DNA of 64,000 nucleotides from Owenia fusiformis (taxonomy: Eukaryota; Annelida; Polychaeta; Sabellida; Oweniidae), in NCBI GenBank assembly GCA_903813345.2, contig CAIIXF020000010.1, positions 19,603,181 through 19,667,180 of the forward strand. Reading direction: 5' to 3'. The stretch's first letter is position 1, and every line of letters starts with the position of its first letter. The notes under the pieces are model-generated. The model was not told the origin of the DNA. It did not search any database and was given only the letters and a program-made list of their open reading frames with translations. Position numbers and translations under genes: made by a program. Shown one piece after another: positions 1 to 14,000 of the stretch.

Positions 1-797
1 TGAGATATATATCAGAGACACTAAGATTATGTGAAAAGCCAACAGTGTTAAAGAAAGTGAAGACAAATTTTTCGGATATAGCTGATATATCTGTAACTGA
101 CAATAATGAAACTGTAGTTAATGGTTATAGAACATCAGCAAGTGTCTATGACAAGGATTTTACTTTAAAGACTAGATTTGGTAAGGGATTTTACAATGCC
201 ACTTGTAAAAGTAATGATATCTACCTCACCAGTGCAACTGATACAGTCTATGCATACAACAAAGATGGTACTCACAGTAGAGATATAAGGATACCCTCCC
301 TGGGAGAATGGAGGGGTCTTGCTGTTAACTCAAGGGGTGAACTTGTTATATGTGACACTAGCACAAAGAATGTATACCATGTGGATAGTGCTACTAGCAA
401 AATCCTGACCAAGTCAAATCCAGGTACCTTAAACTGCCCACTCTATGTAGCTGTCAATAGTAAAGATGTTGTGCTTGTGAATGATTATGGTGCACATTGT
501 GTGGTGGGCATGACCAGAGATGGCAATGAGCTGTTCAGGTATGGCACTGGAGGTTGCGGACAGAACCAGCTGACCTGTCCCTGGGGTCTATGTACAGATA
601 GAGCAGACAATATCATAGTGGCTGACTTTGGCAACAACAGGGTGCACTTGCTAAGTCCAGATGGCAAGTTCATAAAATACCTCCTGCAAGCTTCAGATGG
701 ACTTTATCGCCCACAAGCTGTAGCCGTGGACAAAGAGGGCCAGTTATTGGTGGGAGATATCAATGGGTATATCTGGTGTGTTAAGTATGCAATGTAG
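1..797 (+). CDS. TRIM-like protein, C-terminal NHL repeat domain (5' partial)
   Basis: The frame is open from the left edge to a TAG at 795-797, giving about 265 residues, so the true start lies outside the window; the GTG at 45 is not a likely start. The protein is a run of about five NHL-type beta-propeller blades. Recognisable blade cores are 'RGLAVNSRGELVICD', 'PLYVAVNSKDVVLVND', 'CPWGLCTDRADNIIVADFGN' with 'NRVHLL', and 'RPQAVAVDKEGQLLVGD'. The segment before the first blade ('CEKPTVL') resembles the linker between coiled coil and NHL domain in TRIM2/3/45/56-like proteins, which are expanded in many invertebrates. Such proteins are usually RING E3 ubiquitin ligases whose propeller binds protein or RNA; no RING or B-box is visible here. 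It runs opposite to the TRPM gene and would be nested in it if TRPM continues further left. Naming as TRIM rather than another NHL protein is inference. Confidence 0.8.
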   Translation, partial: RYISETLRLCEKPTVLKKVKTNFSDIADISVTDNNETVVNGYRTSASVYDKDFTLKTRFGKGFYNATCKSNDIYLTSATDTVYAYNKDGTHSRDIRIPSLGEWRGLAVNSRGELVICDTSTKNVYHVDSATSKILTKSNPGTLNCPLYVAVNSKDVVLVNDYGAHCVVGMTRDGNELFRYGTGGCGQNQLTCPWGLCTDRADNIIVADFGNNRVHLLSPDGKFIKYLLQASDGLYRPQAVAVDKEGQLLVGDINGYIWCVKYAM

Positions 798-1944
798 GTG
801 TCTGTGTTAGTGCATGTTTATAGAACAAACTCACACAATGAACTGATTCTTCAAAAACTGAGAGGAAATTGAGTAATACATTTCCACATTAACTATTCTA
901 ATACGATGTGTGGTTTATGTGTGTGATGTCAAAAAAACAAGAAGAAATTATATTGCACATCAAAATACAAAATAATAAAAAAGCATTTTTTATTAATATT
1001 AGAATCAACTAATACTGGTGTACATAACTAAGGATCAAATATTTTGTCATAAAATTATCATTTTCAAAAAAAGTGTCATAAATGATGATTGGAATGGAAT
1101 AAAATCATGATTAGTATATATTCCAGTAAAGACTTCAGTTGTTTTCACTATTATTTCCAGGGGACCAGGGGAGTGGATTTAAGAAACAAATGATTGCATA
1201 ATTAAAATTCCTATGTAGCAACATATATTGCTTAAGAGTGAATCTATAAAATGGAGATAATACAGTATATAGTACATCTAGCATATCAAAATAGAAATTC
1301 AAAAAAGTATTTTATCATATAAATTATGATAGAAGCTGAAGTTACACACAATTCAAGGTCAAGTTGCATTTTAACATTCAAGATTTTATTAACAAAGCTA
1401 GAAAAAATATTTAAATGAAACCTGGAGTATACACTTCCTTTATTAAATTACAGCAATAAAACAAGTTACAGAAAACTATAGTTCAAAGGAATTCTGGGCG
1501 ACAGAAATGACAAGATATTGCTTCTACGATGAGATCAAATGACTTTGACATATTCTTTACCCTACCTGTTTTACCTATCTTATATTACCTATTTTAAACA
1601 ATCAACACAAGTATACATATTATTCAAGCAGATATTGGACACCAGGTGGCTCTTTCGGGTCAGATAGCATGGCGGGTAAAGTAGAAAGTTCCCTTTAATA
1701 TTTCTATTAATATTATCACCCTTAATAACCCTTTAATAACATGGGGTCTATGGGGAATCTCACAGAACTAGAAGTCACATTTTCAAAAAAAATTAAATTT
1801 TAAAGTTGATTCTCGAAACCATATGTGAGATGTACTTTTGCATGTAGATTTCAAATATGATATCACTTTAACTGAATGACGTAAATCAAAACAAGATAAG
1901 TTCTACTCGCATCTACGTAGTCTATTGTTGTGTAATAAACTTAC
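798..1944. other. No gene seen: TRPM intron or 3' region
   Basis: AT-rich sequence between the NHL stop and the pore exon. Apart from the candidate poly(A) hexamer I see no conserved coding or repeat structure. Confidence 0.5.
974..979 (+). terminator. Candidate poly(A) signal of the NHL gene
   Basis: AATAAA lies 177 bases after the NHL stop codon on the same strand, in AT-rich sequence where the hexamer is also expected by chance. Confidence 0.35.
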
Positions 1945-2071
1945 TTGAATACTGCAATGAGAAGGTTAATAAGGAGTATATTGGCCACTAGGAGGAATAT
2001 TGCCATCAATGCGGGAGTTAACCATGCCCCTGGTATACATGGCCCATGTGCTGTTCCCTCACCACATTCAG
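1945..2071 (-). CDS. TRPM: TRPM exon: pore and S6
   Basis: Acceptor TTACAG and donor GTAAGT bound the exon. It enters in phase 1, completing CCT with the last C of the S5 exon, and leaves in phase 2 (AA, consistent with the usual AVFN). It encodes '[16 protein letters not shown]', the pore helix and filter region, then '[16 protein letters not shown]', the S6 helix. The two cysteines flanking the turret match those in TRPM1/3. A damaged second copy lies just upstream at 2104-2217. Confidence 0.93.
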
Positions 2072-5000
2072 CTGTAATATAAACAATATATAAGGTTGAT
2101 ATGAAGTATATTGGCCACTAGGAGGAATATTGCCATCAATGCGGGTGTTTACCATGCCCCTGGTATACATGGCCCATGTGCTGTTCCTTGACCACATTCA
2201 GCTGTAACATAAACAATTACAGTAGGCCTGGACCATATATATTAAGGGTTCCTAGAATGTTAATGGTAGAATACATGTAGTTAAACCTTTTTCATAATGT
2301 TTCCTGTTTCAATTTCAGAATAATCAACCATTTCAAAATCAATTTTTTTCCAAATAACAAATCATTATTTTAGCTGAGGAAAATTACCTGACCTTTGTCA
2401 TTCAAAATCCATTGCTATTCCAGCAGTTTTCAAATGTTTTAACTTATTACAGCTAAAACAAGTTAACTTTAGCTCAACATGACCTTGACTTGACACCATT
2501 AATGTTAACCTACATAACCCTTAAGCTTCAATATATTTATTTAGAGATATCTAGTTTTGTGAAAAGTTGGTCCCCCATTCTTCACAACAGAATGATCCGT
2601 CCATATGTACTCAAAAATACGAACTCTGATAAAACTGTATGAAAGTAAGAAAAGATGGCATGCATATTGCCAGCTAGTTTATATTTTGTTCGAAATTCTT
2701 GAAGTAGTTATTCATTGGAAAAAGATGGCTCCATGCTTTAGCAAATGTTATTATAATAGATGTCACCTTCAATTGAAAAATACCGTTATCTATGGAACTT
2801 AGGAAGGTATTCTCGTGTCTTGTTTATTGATGTAGTTATTCATTGACAAAAGATGGCTCCGTGCTTTAGTATATTTGAGCAACGATTTGAAAAGTCTTCA
2901 CAGTTAGGATGAAGAAATCTTTGCAATACCACACATTTGAAAAAAAATTAGTTTTTTTGTTTCACTATAACTTGGAAGGGTTTAATGTGGTAATGGCATC
3001 TTTTAATTTCTATTTGAAAACACAATTGTTATTTTAGAACAATAATATCTTGTGTATTGCACCTGATGACTAACATACATTGCATCAGTTGACATGCATA
3101 TAAGTTTGGTTGTATTTGGAGTGTATTTGCAACCATGGGCGCTACGCCCATGCATACATATTCCCCATTCAATAAAATACATATAAATGTATTGCTACTC
3201 ATGACATACAAAAAAGGTTCATTGTGGAATAACTGACACTATGCTATTTAAAGAGGACATCTTTCAACAATGCTCATTGAACTTTCAAATCCCGATATCA
3301 AAAAAGATGTTAAAAATGCGCTCTCTCAGTAAGTTAATCAAAACAAGTAAATGTATTAGTGAAAAGTGCAAATGATAATTTAGTACATAGTGAAACCAGT
3401 GTATCCAGTGACCTAAGGCAGCATTAAAGTGCCATCGTGTTTAGTACACAAGCATGTAAATTGGATAAAGAAGAAGAATTCAAATCAAATTGTTATTTCA
3501 AGAGGACATTACACATACAAGTATATGCATAACTTAATCTTTTGAAGAATGAAATACAATATTGAAATATCATCTTTTTAATTCATTAAGAAAATGATAC
3601 AACAAACTTGTTCATAAAATGCACACCACTATCATAGAGTTGATTCATAGGCAACCATGGGAGTACTGGATCATGAATGAGCCAAGTCTTAAGTAGAATG
3701 AGCCATGTATATCCAGAACAAGTTACACCTCATGGTACAATAATTCAATCAGATCTACAATTACAACCAGAACAACGGCAACGCCAAAGCGTAGCGAATC
3801 CCATCGAACAGAAATGGCTGGCATGTGCCACGCTTATAGTATTCACATACCAAATATGAACAAAATAGCTACACTACTTTTCGAGTTATAGTGAAATACG
3901 TTAAAATGGCGGCCATTTTTCAAAAATTGTTTTCAAAATGGCCGCCTCATACCAAAAGTGTCATAGGACAGTGTGCCAAGCTTATAGTATTCACATACCA
4001 AATATGAACAAAATCGCTCTACTACTTTTCAAATTATAGTAAAATATGTTAAAATGGCGGCCATTTTTCAAAATGGCTGCCTTCTACCAAAAGTGTCATA
4101 GGACAGTGTGCCATGCTTATAGTATTCACATACCAAATATGAACAAAATCGCTCCACTACTTTTTGAGTAATAGTAAAATATGTTAAAATGGCGGCCATT
4201 TTTCAAAATGGCCGCCTTCTACCAAAGGTGTCTTTAGACAGTGTGCAATGCTTATAGTATTCACATACCAAATATGAACAAAATCGCTCCACTATTTTTT
4301 GAGTTACAGCAAAAATCGTAAAATGACGAGAAAAGGCCGCCATTTTTCAAGATGGCTGCCATGTGCTTCTTTAATATCTACATTTGTAGCATTATTAATG
4401 TCCTTTATAATTTTTTTACATTTAAAACATATTGCTATTACAGTTTTACATATTGCACCTAAATTACTGTAAAATCGGCACTAAAATGGCCGCCATTTTG
4501 AAATGAGCAGCCATTTTGAAAATCGGCTTTCAAGCAGAACTTCTACCCCCATAGGGTATATGTGTACAAAATATGAACAAAATCGGGCCAACGGTATTTG
4601 AGTTATTGCCCGGACGGACGGACGGACGGACGTACGTACGGACGTTCGTACGGACGGACGGACGGACGGACGGACGTACGGACGGACGGACGGACGGACG
4701 TACGTACGGACGGACGGACGGACGGAGGCGTTCCCTATATCCCTCCGAACTTCGTTCGATGGGATAATTACTCATTTGGGATATAAGATGTAACAATTTA
4801 GCCGCAAATGTTTATCAGTTATGAATGAACATTTAGGGAACATCCTAAACCCTGGCTCTTAAATAGGAACTATGCATATTACAGAAAAAGGAACAACAAA
4901 TTGTATAAACATGCTACTCACATAATAAATTAATGCAATGTAAAATTAATTAAAATAAATACAATACTAAGCACATTTTTCATCAAGGTATTTTCAATTT

Positions 5001-8000
5001 AGCAGGTGCTTGAGTTCTTTTTGGTGTCAATTGAAAGACTGAGTTTGTATCAATCATCCTCCTAAGCAGGTGTCCATAATCCGTACCTCCTTCATTCCCC
5101 CTGCTATAACGTGATCTAATTATGCGCCGATGACATATACATGATTGCTGTGGCAATGTTGCGAATCAAATTGTGAGTTCTTAATCGGGGAAATGCTAAC
5201 TGCTTATCACAGGGGGTAAAAAGAAAGAAGATGTTCTGGATTTTGAAGCCCTATGATTGGAGGATGGTATCAATACACTTGATAAACTAGGACAATCAAA
5301 AGATTTTCCAAAAGATCATTGAAAATATGCAGAGTTACTTACGGTCTATAGAACCAGCATAGACTTCTCCATACAACATGAAATAGGGCTCGAGGAAAAC
5401 ATCACGGGCCAGCCGCCATGAGGGTTCCTTATTAGGAAACAATATTGCCTGGCGAGACACTCCAAAGCTCATCAGTACAACTAAGAGGATAACTATGAAG
5501 TATACCATATCCTTCACCTGGAAATACAATAGTTAAAATGTAATGTTTGTTTATCTCTCAAAAAGTTGGATTTTCTGGAAGACACTATTATGTTATTACT
5601 ATTACATTATGTACAATATTTTAATGCAACACCCTCATAATGCGCCAAAAATACAGCATATTCAATTTAAAGTAGTAACTACACCTACATCTTTGAAACG
5701 ATACCCCTTTCACGAGTCTTAAGTTTTAAGAAAACTTCACATTTTTTCCAAAATCTATTTGATCAAATTCTTTTGCATTTCAAAGATGGTAACTATATCA
5801 AAGTGCAATGCCATCAGCCTGTAAATAATTGATGAATATAATTGTTCTCTTTCAACCTACTGATGCTTATATTATATTCCATTAGCTTTATGACTTGATG
5901 CCACTACATAGTGACATGCCATCAGCTAGTAAATAATTGACACAGATCATTGAACAAGAACTCCAAAAATAATATATCAGATTATATTACTAATAAGGTC
6001 AGTCAATTGAATAGCATGCCCTAACAAGGTATTAACATGCAAAATGTCACTACCTGCCATTTGTTACAAAAACAACCATGGAACACCAATCACCAACCAC
6101 CAACCAAGGTTGGATACTATGACAATATGTCACCACTTCTGGTGGTAGTCACTAGACATAGAGTGAATAATATCACACCCTAATGAGCCAATAACAAACT
6201 AGTTCTACTATTTTAAACAAGAAAGCATTGCTTCACAATTTAAAGATAAAGACAAATTCAATGGGGTCGTGGGTTCGATCACCCCTGGGGTGGACTGACT
6301 TTTTCCAATCAGCCCTTAGCACAGGTTTTCTTTCTTTTTCATAAACTTAACTAAAATTAAAGATCATTCCCTTTATCAGTTTGCCATGACACATGATGGC
6401 TAAGATTTTAAAATAGGCGAGGTAATTCCAAACATTGTCATAACAGTGGCTAATATATTCAAATAGAACTCTTCAAATCTCAAAAAAACCTCTGAACTAA
6501 TGCCAAGACAACTCATCCCATTTGAAATGATAAATGTAATTAATATAATTGTAAGAGAAATGTTATTACTATTTGCATTTAATTTGGTAAATTGTCAGTT
6601 CTAATGTCACTTCTATGAAATAATATTATTAATCTCATATCAATATATTATAAAAGACTTAAATAAACAAATTGCTATTTCCAAATTAGAATAACGAGTA
6701 ATTTCAATATAACTTATGCATGTGACCTGTTTGGAGATTATTTCTACAAAATGGTTTATATTAATATTTGGGTTCCTCATTTTTCATACAAAATATACAG
6801 TAGCGCATATGAGAAAGAGGAGATCTACTACAAGATTGTGATAGCTATTTTATTTTTCATAGTTGTTACCATAGGGCCCATTAACATAACCTTCTTAAAG
6901 TTAAGAATTTGTAAAGTTCATTGTTCTCTTACTGTGATGTCATGGTTACAACAATTGATTAACGAATTTGTTACTTTACGAAGTTTCTGTTAATGACCCC
7001 ATGATGACAGTAAATGTATAAAGATATTCAAATGCACGACTATTACTTTGATTCGAAAAGTACATGTATCTGTAATTCAATATATAAACAATAAACTGGA
7101 TATACCCTTTCTTCTATACTGTACATGTATGCATTATAAAAAGACCAAATTAAATCTGTGGGACTCGTTTTTTAAGGTTAAAACCCGTTCAAAATCCTAC
7201 CTAGCATTACTATAGTAAGACCCAGAAAGCTTGTTAAGGGATCAACTCAAAGTTTCATACTAAATTCCACATGAGTTATTTCTAGATCCCCTACTAACAT
7301 TTTTGGACTTATTACCATAAGTGGTGAGCTTAAAATACTGGTTCAATGAATAAAGAAACAACTTTTTATTCCCAAAATAATATTTAATTGACAAACAAAA
7401 CAACAAAACAGCTTTTTGCCACTTGCCTACTATACTGAAATGAAGTATGTGAAACATTTGAGATGGCATCTAATCGATAAATGCCCTGATAATCTTAAGA
7501 GTTGTTAAAGTAGTTCCTGACCAGGCTTTCAATATCTCAAAGGCTTCAACCATGAACTTCACATGCAACCACCACAGGCCTAATTGATATAACCGGGATA
7601 TATACAAATGAGAATTGGGTTAATCTTGCCCAAATCTTCAATTCAACACTGAATACTTTTTTTTATAAATGTATGATTCATGTGATTTTATATTCTTGTA
7701 ATGTAGTGTGTGGGTATTACAAGGGAAGATCTATATAAGAGTCATTTTCATATAATACATTAACAAGTATTTATTTGCATTAAAATCATAACAACATTTC
7801 TATTTCATGGTTTCTATCAAAAATATGGTAAAATAGATACTAAATGAGCACCCATAGACAATATGAGATATATTTTACAAACAAACAAACAAACAAACTA
7901 ACAATCAAACAAACAGACAAACAAAGGATTAAGTCTGGTGCTTAAATCCTAATCAGTATAGGGTCAGTGGTATGTGAGTTATTTTCTGGAGAGATGGAGA

Positions 8001-11000
8001 AGCTTTATACAGTTCTCCACTTTGTTCACTGGGATAATGAAGAAAAATGTTTTGTATAGTCAGTAGATTAGATTGTTAAGAAGGGAGAATGGTAAAAAAT
8101 GAGTGGAAAATACCAAAACACTTAGAGCTTGATGGAATTTATTGAGCCAGACAAATAAATATAACAATTTCAACGTTCTACAATTTATCAGATTCAGAGT
8201 TGCTATTACCCTTTGGAAATGAGGGAACCCTTAAACACTCTTTGATCTTTATCGGCCAATCACAATGCCATATTTCATTACTGATATCTTTCACAGAGCC
8301 CGTTAAAGACAACACAAAAGTTTCATAACAATTTACCAATTACTGTACTTCTACTTAATTTGGCAGCCATTTTAATTTGGCGAATCCGCCAAATTAAGTA
8401 GCAGCCAAATTCCCTGGTAATTTTAGATTAATGAGTATCATTATTACATTGTAATATTACAAGTCCACCAAATTAAGTAGCCGCAAAATGTTCAAAACAG
8501 CAAATCCGCCAAAAAAAGTAGCGCCACATCAAGTAGAAGTACAGTAACTACAATGGTATTCCATAACAAATAAATATTTAAAAAAATTAGATTGAGTAAA
8601 CCAATCACTGTGAAGGCTAAAACTCTGCATAAAAATAAACACGCTTTAAAAATAATACATGGACTACAAATATAAAATAACAAAATAAGGGATCAGTTCT
8701 ATGTAATTCTCTGGGGTCTATGGGGGTTTTGTCAATATGTAATAAATTTTCATAATGAAGGTAATAAACACTAGGGCAGAGCATTTGTACTGAAAGGAGC
8801 GTTTTCAGTACAAATATGTACTTAAAAATGTACTAGTTTTGTTTCAGTACAAATTTAAGTATATTTTTGTACTGAAAAATGCACTGAATTTTTTTCAGTA
8901 TATTTTTCAGTACAAATTGATGTACTGAAAAATATACTGAATTTTAAGTACAAATTTAAGTATAAATATGTACTGAAAAATGTACTGAATTTTAAGGACA
9001 AATTTAAGTGCAAAAATATACTGAAAAATGCACTGAAAATTTAAGGATAAATTTAAGTACAAATATATACTGAAAAATGTACTGAAATTTAAGTGCAAAA
9101 GTCAGTATAAAAATGTACTGAAAAATATACTGAAATTTAAGGATAATTTTAAGTATAAATATATGCAATGAGAAATATTTGTGCCCAATAATGGAAATAA
9201 GAGAAAACGTAAATGTAAGGCATACTTTATTAACTCTAAATCACTCAAAAAGTTCTTAGAATGGTGAAAAAGTGCATGATTTTAAAAGAATTTTTGGCCG
9301 GGGGGGGGGGGGGGGGGTTCGCTTGGACCCCTGAACCCCCCCCCCCAGGAATGCTGTAACATTATGAAATTATTTCGGATGCTTCCTTTACAGTAGACTT
9401 TAACCAAACTTAAAAGAGTCTCTCAGTAATCAGGTTTGTTTTGCCTTGTCAAAATATTTTGTTTTGTTAATGGATTAATAAAGTTTCTTTAGACACATCC
9501 TTTAAAGCAGACTCTAATCAAACTGGAGAGGCTAGGTTTACTGTAATCAAGTGTTTTCCTTTTAATAAGTTATGTTTTTGGATTTAATTATTTAAGACGC
9601 ATCCTGTAATAATATCTGATTGCATTTTCTCCATCAATAAATTTCTTTTTAGCCCGATCAAACCTATCAAATGTAATGCATATATAAGGGTTATGTACTG
9701 GGAGGTTTTGGATACCCATATTTCCTGAGGGATAAACCCTTTATTTAAAACTGATCGTACATAACATGTGTATTCCATACCTTTTGAGGTTTCTAGATAC
9801 ATTCTCCCTTATTAAGTTCTAAAATTCAAAAACATTAAAGGTACACATTTTTTCAGTCTTAAAAATAAGTTTTTCATGAGATTTTCACTCATATTGCTTG
9901 AGCAAATTAATTAATTGATATCAAAACTAAAATATATAACATGAACATAGAACCTCATTTGTTCGAGTATAGCAAAATCCATGGTATAGATGTCAAAGTC
10001 AGGAAGATGTCGTAATTCAAAATCTAAGTATATTTTTCAGTATAAATTTACACTTAAATATGCCCTTAAATTTCAGTATATTTTTCAGTACATATTTGCA
10101 CTTAAAATCACACTTAAATTTCAGTATATTTTTAAGTACATATTTGCACTTAAAATCACACTTAAAATTCAGTATATTTTTCAGTATAAATATATACTGA
10201 AAAATGAACTTAAAATTTCAGTACATTTTTCAGTACATATTTATACTGAAATTTGCACTGAAATTTTAAGTATATTTTTCAGTACATGTACATATTTATA
10301 CTGAAAAATATACTTAAAAATTCAGTACATTTTTCAGTACATATTTGTACTGAAAACGCTCCTTTCAGTACAAATGCTCTACCCTAGTGAAAGCAATACA
10401 ATACAATATAATATATACATGTAGACTATGGAGTGTTTATCATTTCATTTTGCTAGGATTGCCATTTGTGGTTTTTACCACAATTATGAAATTGTTACTA
10501 TTTAAATAACTCCGATCACCTACTAAGAAGACATTGACATTTCCTGAGAAATTATGCAAGTTGAAAATCAGGACGTTATCTAACAACACGGTAAAAGCTT
10601 TTAGCGAAGAGCGCTACCAGAAGCTGTGTATATTTCAGCGTCGGTATTACCAGGGGCCACACTTCCAACTGTCAGATAATACACATACTAATTAGATCAC
10701 ACCTTCACAGTAGCATATACCAGCTATAAAATACTTGAAGTGAAAGAATCTTAAAAGGTGTCATGCATGGAAACTTTTTTATGAGGTACATTCTGTAGTT
10801 TTAAATTCCAGCAATATTCCAGTATCTAACGTCTCATTGCGATTAATGCAGTACAATTTGGGTGGCAATGGGAGGCGTAACGCTTCTATTCAATTCAGTT
10901 TATCTGTCACTGATGGACACTATTATAACACCCTTCATTAAAAAAAATATCATTATTTTTTCACAATATTATGTCCAAAAATAAAGACACATAGAGAAAT

Positions 11001-14000
11001 ACAAATGCTTCTTTTTAAGAATTTTCATTGTATGAAATTTGAATTGTTTGATTATAATTATATAATGGGACTATTAAAATAGATCCTCCAACTTTCATGT
11101 CAGATAATCTCAAAACTTATTGTTATGAAGTTATTGTAGTCATGGTAATTAAAGTCAGAAATGTGGCAAAAAGATAATAATATGAGTTGAAATTAAGTGC
11201 TTTGTGATCATATTCTTGTATAATTTAGGATGCTTTGGAAAGTTTTACTTCATGTTGAAATATTTTATTTTATTTTTTAAAATTTATTTATAAAATCATG
11301 TAAACATATCTACATATCAGTGATAATGACACCCTAGTGGGTGTATGTCTTATCACAAGCTAAAATATTTATAAAATGGCATATTGTTAGTTACATTTAT
11401 TATTGATGTTACAAAGTGTCTCAAAATATAAATTATATAAGCCAAACTGGAAAACAAATAAATATGATGTATAAAAGATATATAGAGATTATCCTATATG
11501 AGGTTCAGGATATTGGGATTATCCCGAGGCCAATATAATATATTTGCCCGAGGGCCGCAGAATATAAAGAAAGGTAAAGCCATAGGAATTGATTACTTAC
11601 CCGCTGAAGTATTCCAAAATGATGCATCTTTAACGCTACTTATAGCACTCTTCAATAAAATATTTACAACTGGCCTTTACCCAGAACAGTGGAAAAAGGC
11701 CATTATAAAACCAATACCTAAGAGTCGTATAAAGGACCCACGAATTCCCCTTAACTATAGAGGCATTAGTCTCCTATGTACAATGGCTAAGCTATATAGT
11801 TCTGTTATAAATACTAGACTTTCCCAGTTTGCTGAAACCAAGATTGTTGACGAACAAAATGGATTTAGGAAATTAAGATCTTGTGTGGACCATCTATTTG
11901 TTATCACAACTATCATAAGAAATAGAAAAGCAAAGGGCCAATCTTCTTTTATATGCTACATCGACCTGGAAAAATGTTTCGATAAAATTAATAGAGATTG
12001 TTTACTTCTAAAGCTTAGAAAACTTGGTATAAATGGGAAAATGTATCAGACACTGAGTAGCATGTACGCGCACACACAGAGTACAGTTAACGTCAATAAT
12101 AAACTAACTGACTGGTTCACTACAGAAACAGGATGCCGCCAGGGGGACAATATTTCCACAACAGCATTCTCTATATTCATAAACGATTTGGCCCAAGAAT
12201 TAAAATCAGCTGGGTTGGGTATTAAGTTTGGTGATGATATAATTTCATGTTTGTTATTTGCCGATGACATTGCTATATTGTCTGAAAATGAGAAGAACTT
12301 GCAGGAATTGTTAAATCTAGCTTATAATTGGTGCCATAAATGGAGAGTTAATGTTAATATTGATAAATCCAATATAGTGCATTATCGTAAAAATAGTACT
12401 CCCAGATCAGATTTCAAATTTACATTTGGAACAAAGCATTTAGAAACCGCCACGCAATATAAGTATCTTGGATGTATATTAGATGAAACACTTAACTTTA
12501 CTACAACTGCCGAAAATCTAAGCGCAGCAGCAGGCCGAGCTTTGGGGGGCCTCATCACAAAATTTAGGAAACACAATGGACTTTTCTATACAGCATACAC
12601 AAGACTTTATAACACATGTATACTCCCAATTTTGAATTATGGGTCCGGCGTTTGGGGAAACAAAACTTATCAATGTACTGACAATATCCAACACAGGGCA
12701 ATGAGGGCATTTCTAGGTGTGCATAGATTTGCATCTATCCCAGCAATGTACGGTGATTTGACATGGATGACACCATTAGACACTAGAAAATTAGATATTA
12801 TACGTCTTTGGAACAGAATTACATTCATGAATAATAATCGTATCACTAAAAGAGTGTTCATGGAAGATTATCAAAATGGGAAAGCAAGTTGGTGCAGCGA
12901 CTTTAAAAAACTGTGCATTGATTTAAATCTTGAAGAGCACTACCGTGATCAAACATATATTGACTTACGTGTGGCACGAACCAGACTAATGAAGAAACAA
13001 AAAGAAAAATGGCATCAGGAAATTCTTGAACAACGTAAATTACGTACATATGTTACTTTTAAAACAGACTTTAAACCAGATCAATTCATTTTATGTGACT
13101 TGCCAAGAGGCACTAGATCACTGATTTCACAATTTCGGTATGGAATTCTACCTTTGCATATTGAAACTGGCAGATTTGTAAATACCAATGTAAATGAGCG
13201 TTTTTGTAACATTTGTAAGTCGGGTGAAATCGAAGATGAAAAGCATTTTATTTTTGATTGTAGTGCATATAGGAAAAAAAGAAATGAGTTCTTTGAAAAA
13301 TTGGAAATAGGGAGTCTGACTTTAAGTGACATTTTTAAAAGTAAAAGATACACTAAGATGTTTGGTCAGTTTTTAATTGACATAATGCAGATCAGGAAAG
13401 ACTTTATTTTTAAACAATAACTAGTTATTTTAAAATGTTAAAATGTGTCTCATAAGCCCAGATAGGGCTGGTTGTATGATATGATACAAGTGACACTTAA
13501 ATAAAATAAATAAATAAATAAATAAATATCCTGAACCGACTATAGGATAATATGTTTATCCCATACCAATCTTGGTCATCTGGTTCACATTGTTCAATCG
13601 TGGAAATATTTTAGAATATTCATGTCCAGTTTTGTTTTCTTGGCCGTGGGCGGATTTTCCTGTTCTCTCAAATATTCCCACATTTATTTCTCGAATTTTT
13701 GATTGATTAAGTGGATGCTCTTTCCCTTTTTTAAACCATCAAACAGATCCCGATTGTCTGTGTTTCTCCATTGTAGTTTACAGTCATTACGCGAACGTTA
13801 CAAATTATGAAGAAATATGCGAGCGGCGATTATGACGTAGCGGGCAGATATACTATATCTGCCCGCCCGGAGCGGGACGTAAAGCTATATCTGCCCGCTG
13901 ATGAAAATATAAGTTTTTACAAACCAGCTTTATGTACCCGTAACATGTCCAAGTATGGGATAAAATAAAATATATGAATGATGCAGAATAGCTAAATGGA

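Noticed and set aside
45-47. GTG at 45 as start of the NHL protein
   Set aside because: The frame is open to the left edge with TRIM-like linker sequence, so this is an internal codon.
4530-4796. Open frames of repeated VRPS, GRTD and similar on both strands
   Set aside because: They are translations of the CGGA microsatellite; no flanking coding context.
6255-6300. Functional tRNA gene
   Set aside because: Only a B-box-like segment is present, without a complete cloverleaf; it fits a SINE.
9990-10304. 104-codon frame of KFQYIF repeats, and its mirror at 8907-9098
   Set aside because: Translations of the AGTAC repeat arrays in the foldback element.
12046-13353. Several minus-strand frames of 63-90 codons
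   Set aside because: Antisense shadows of the LINE reverse transcriptase.
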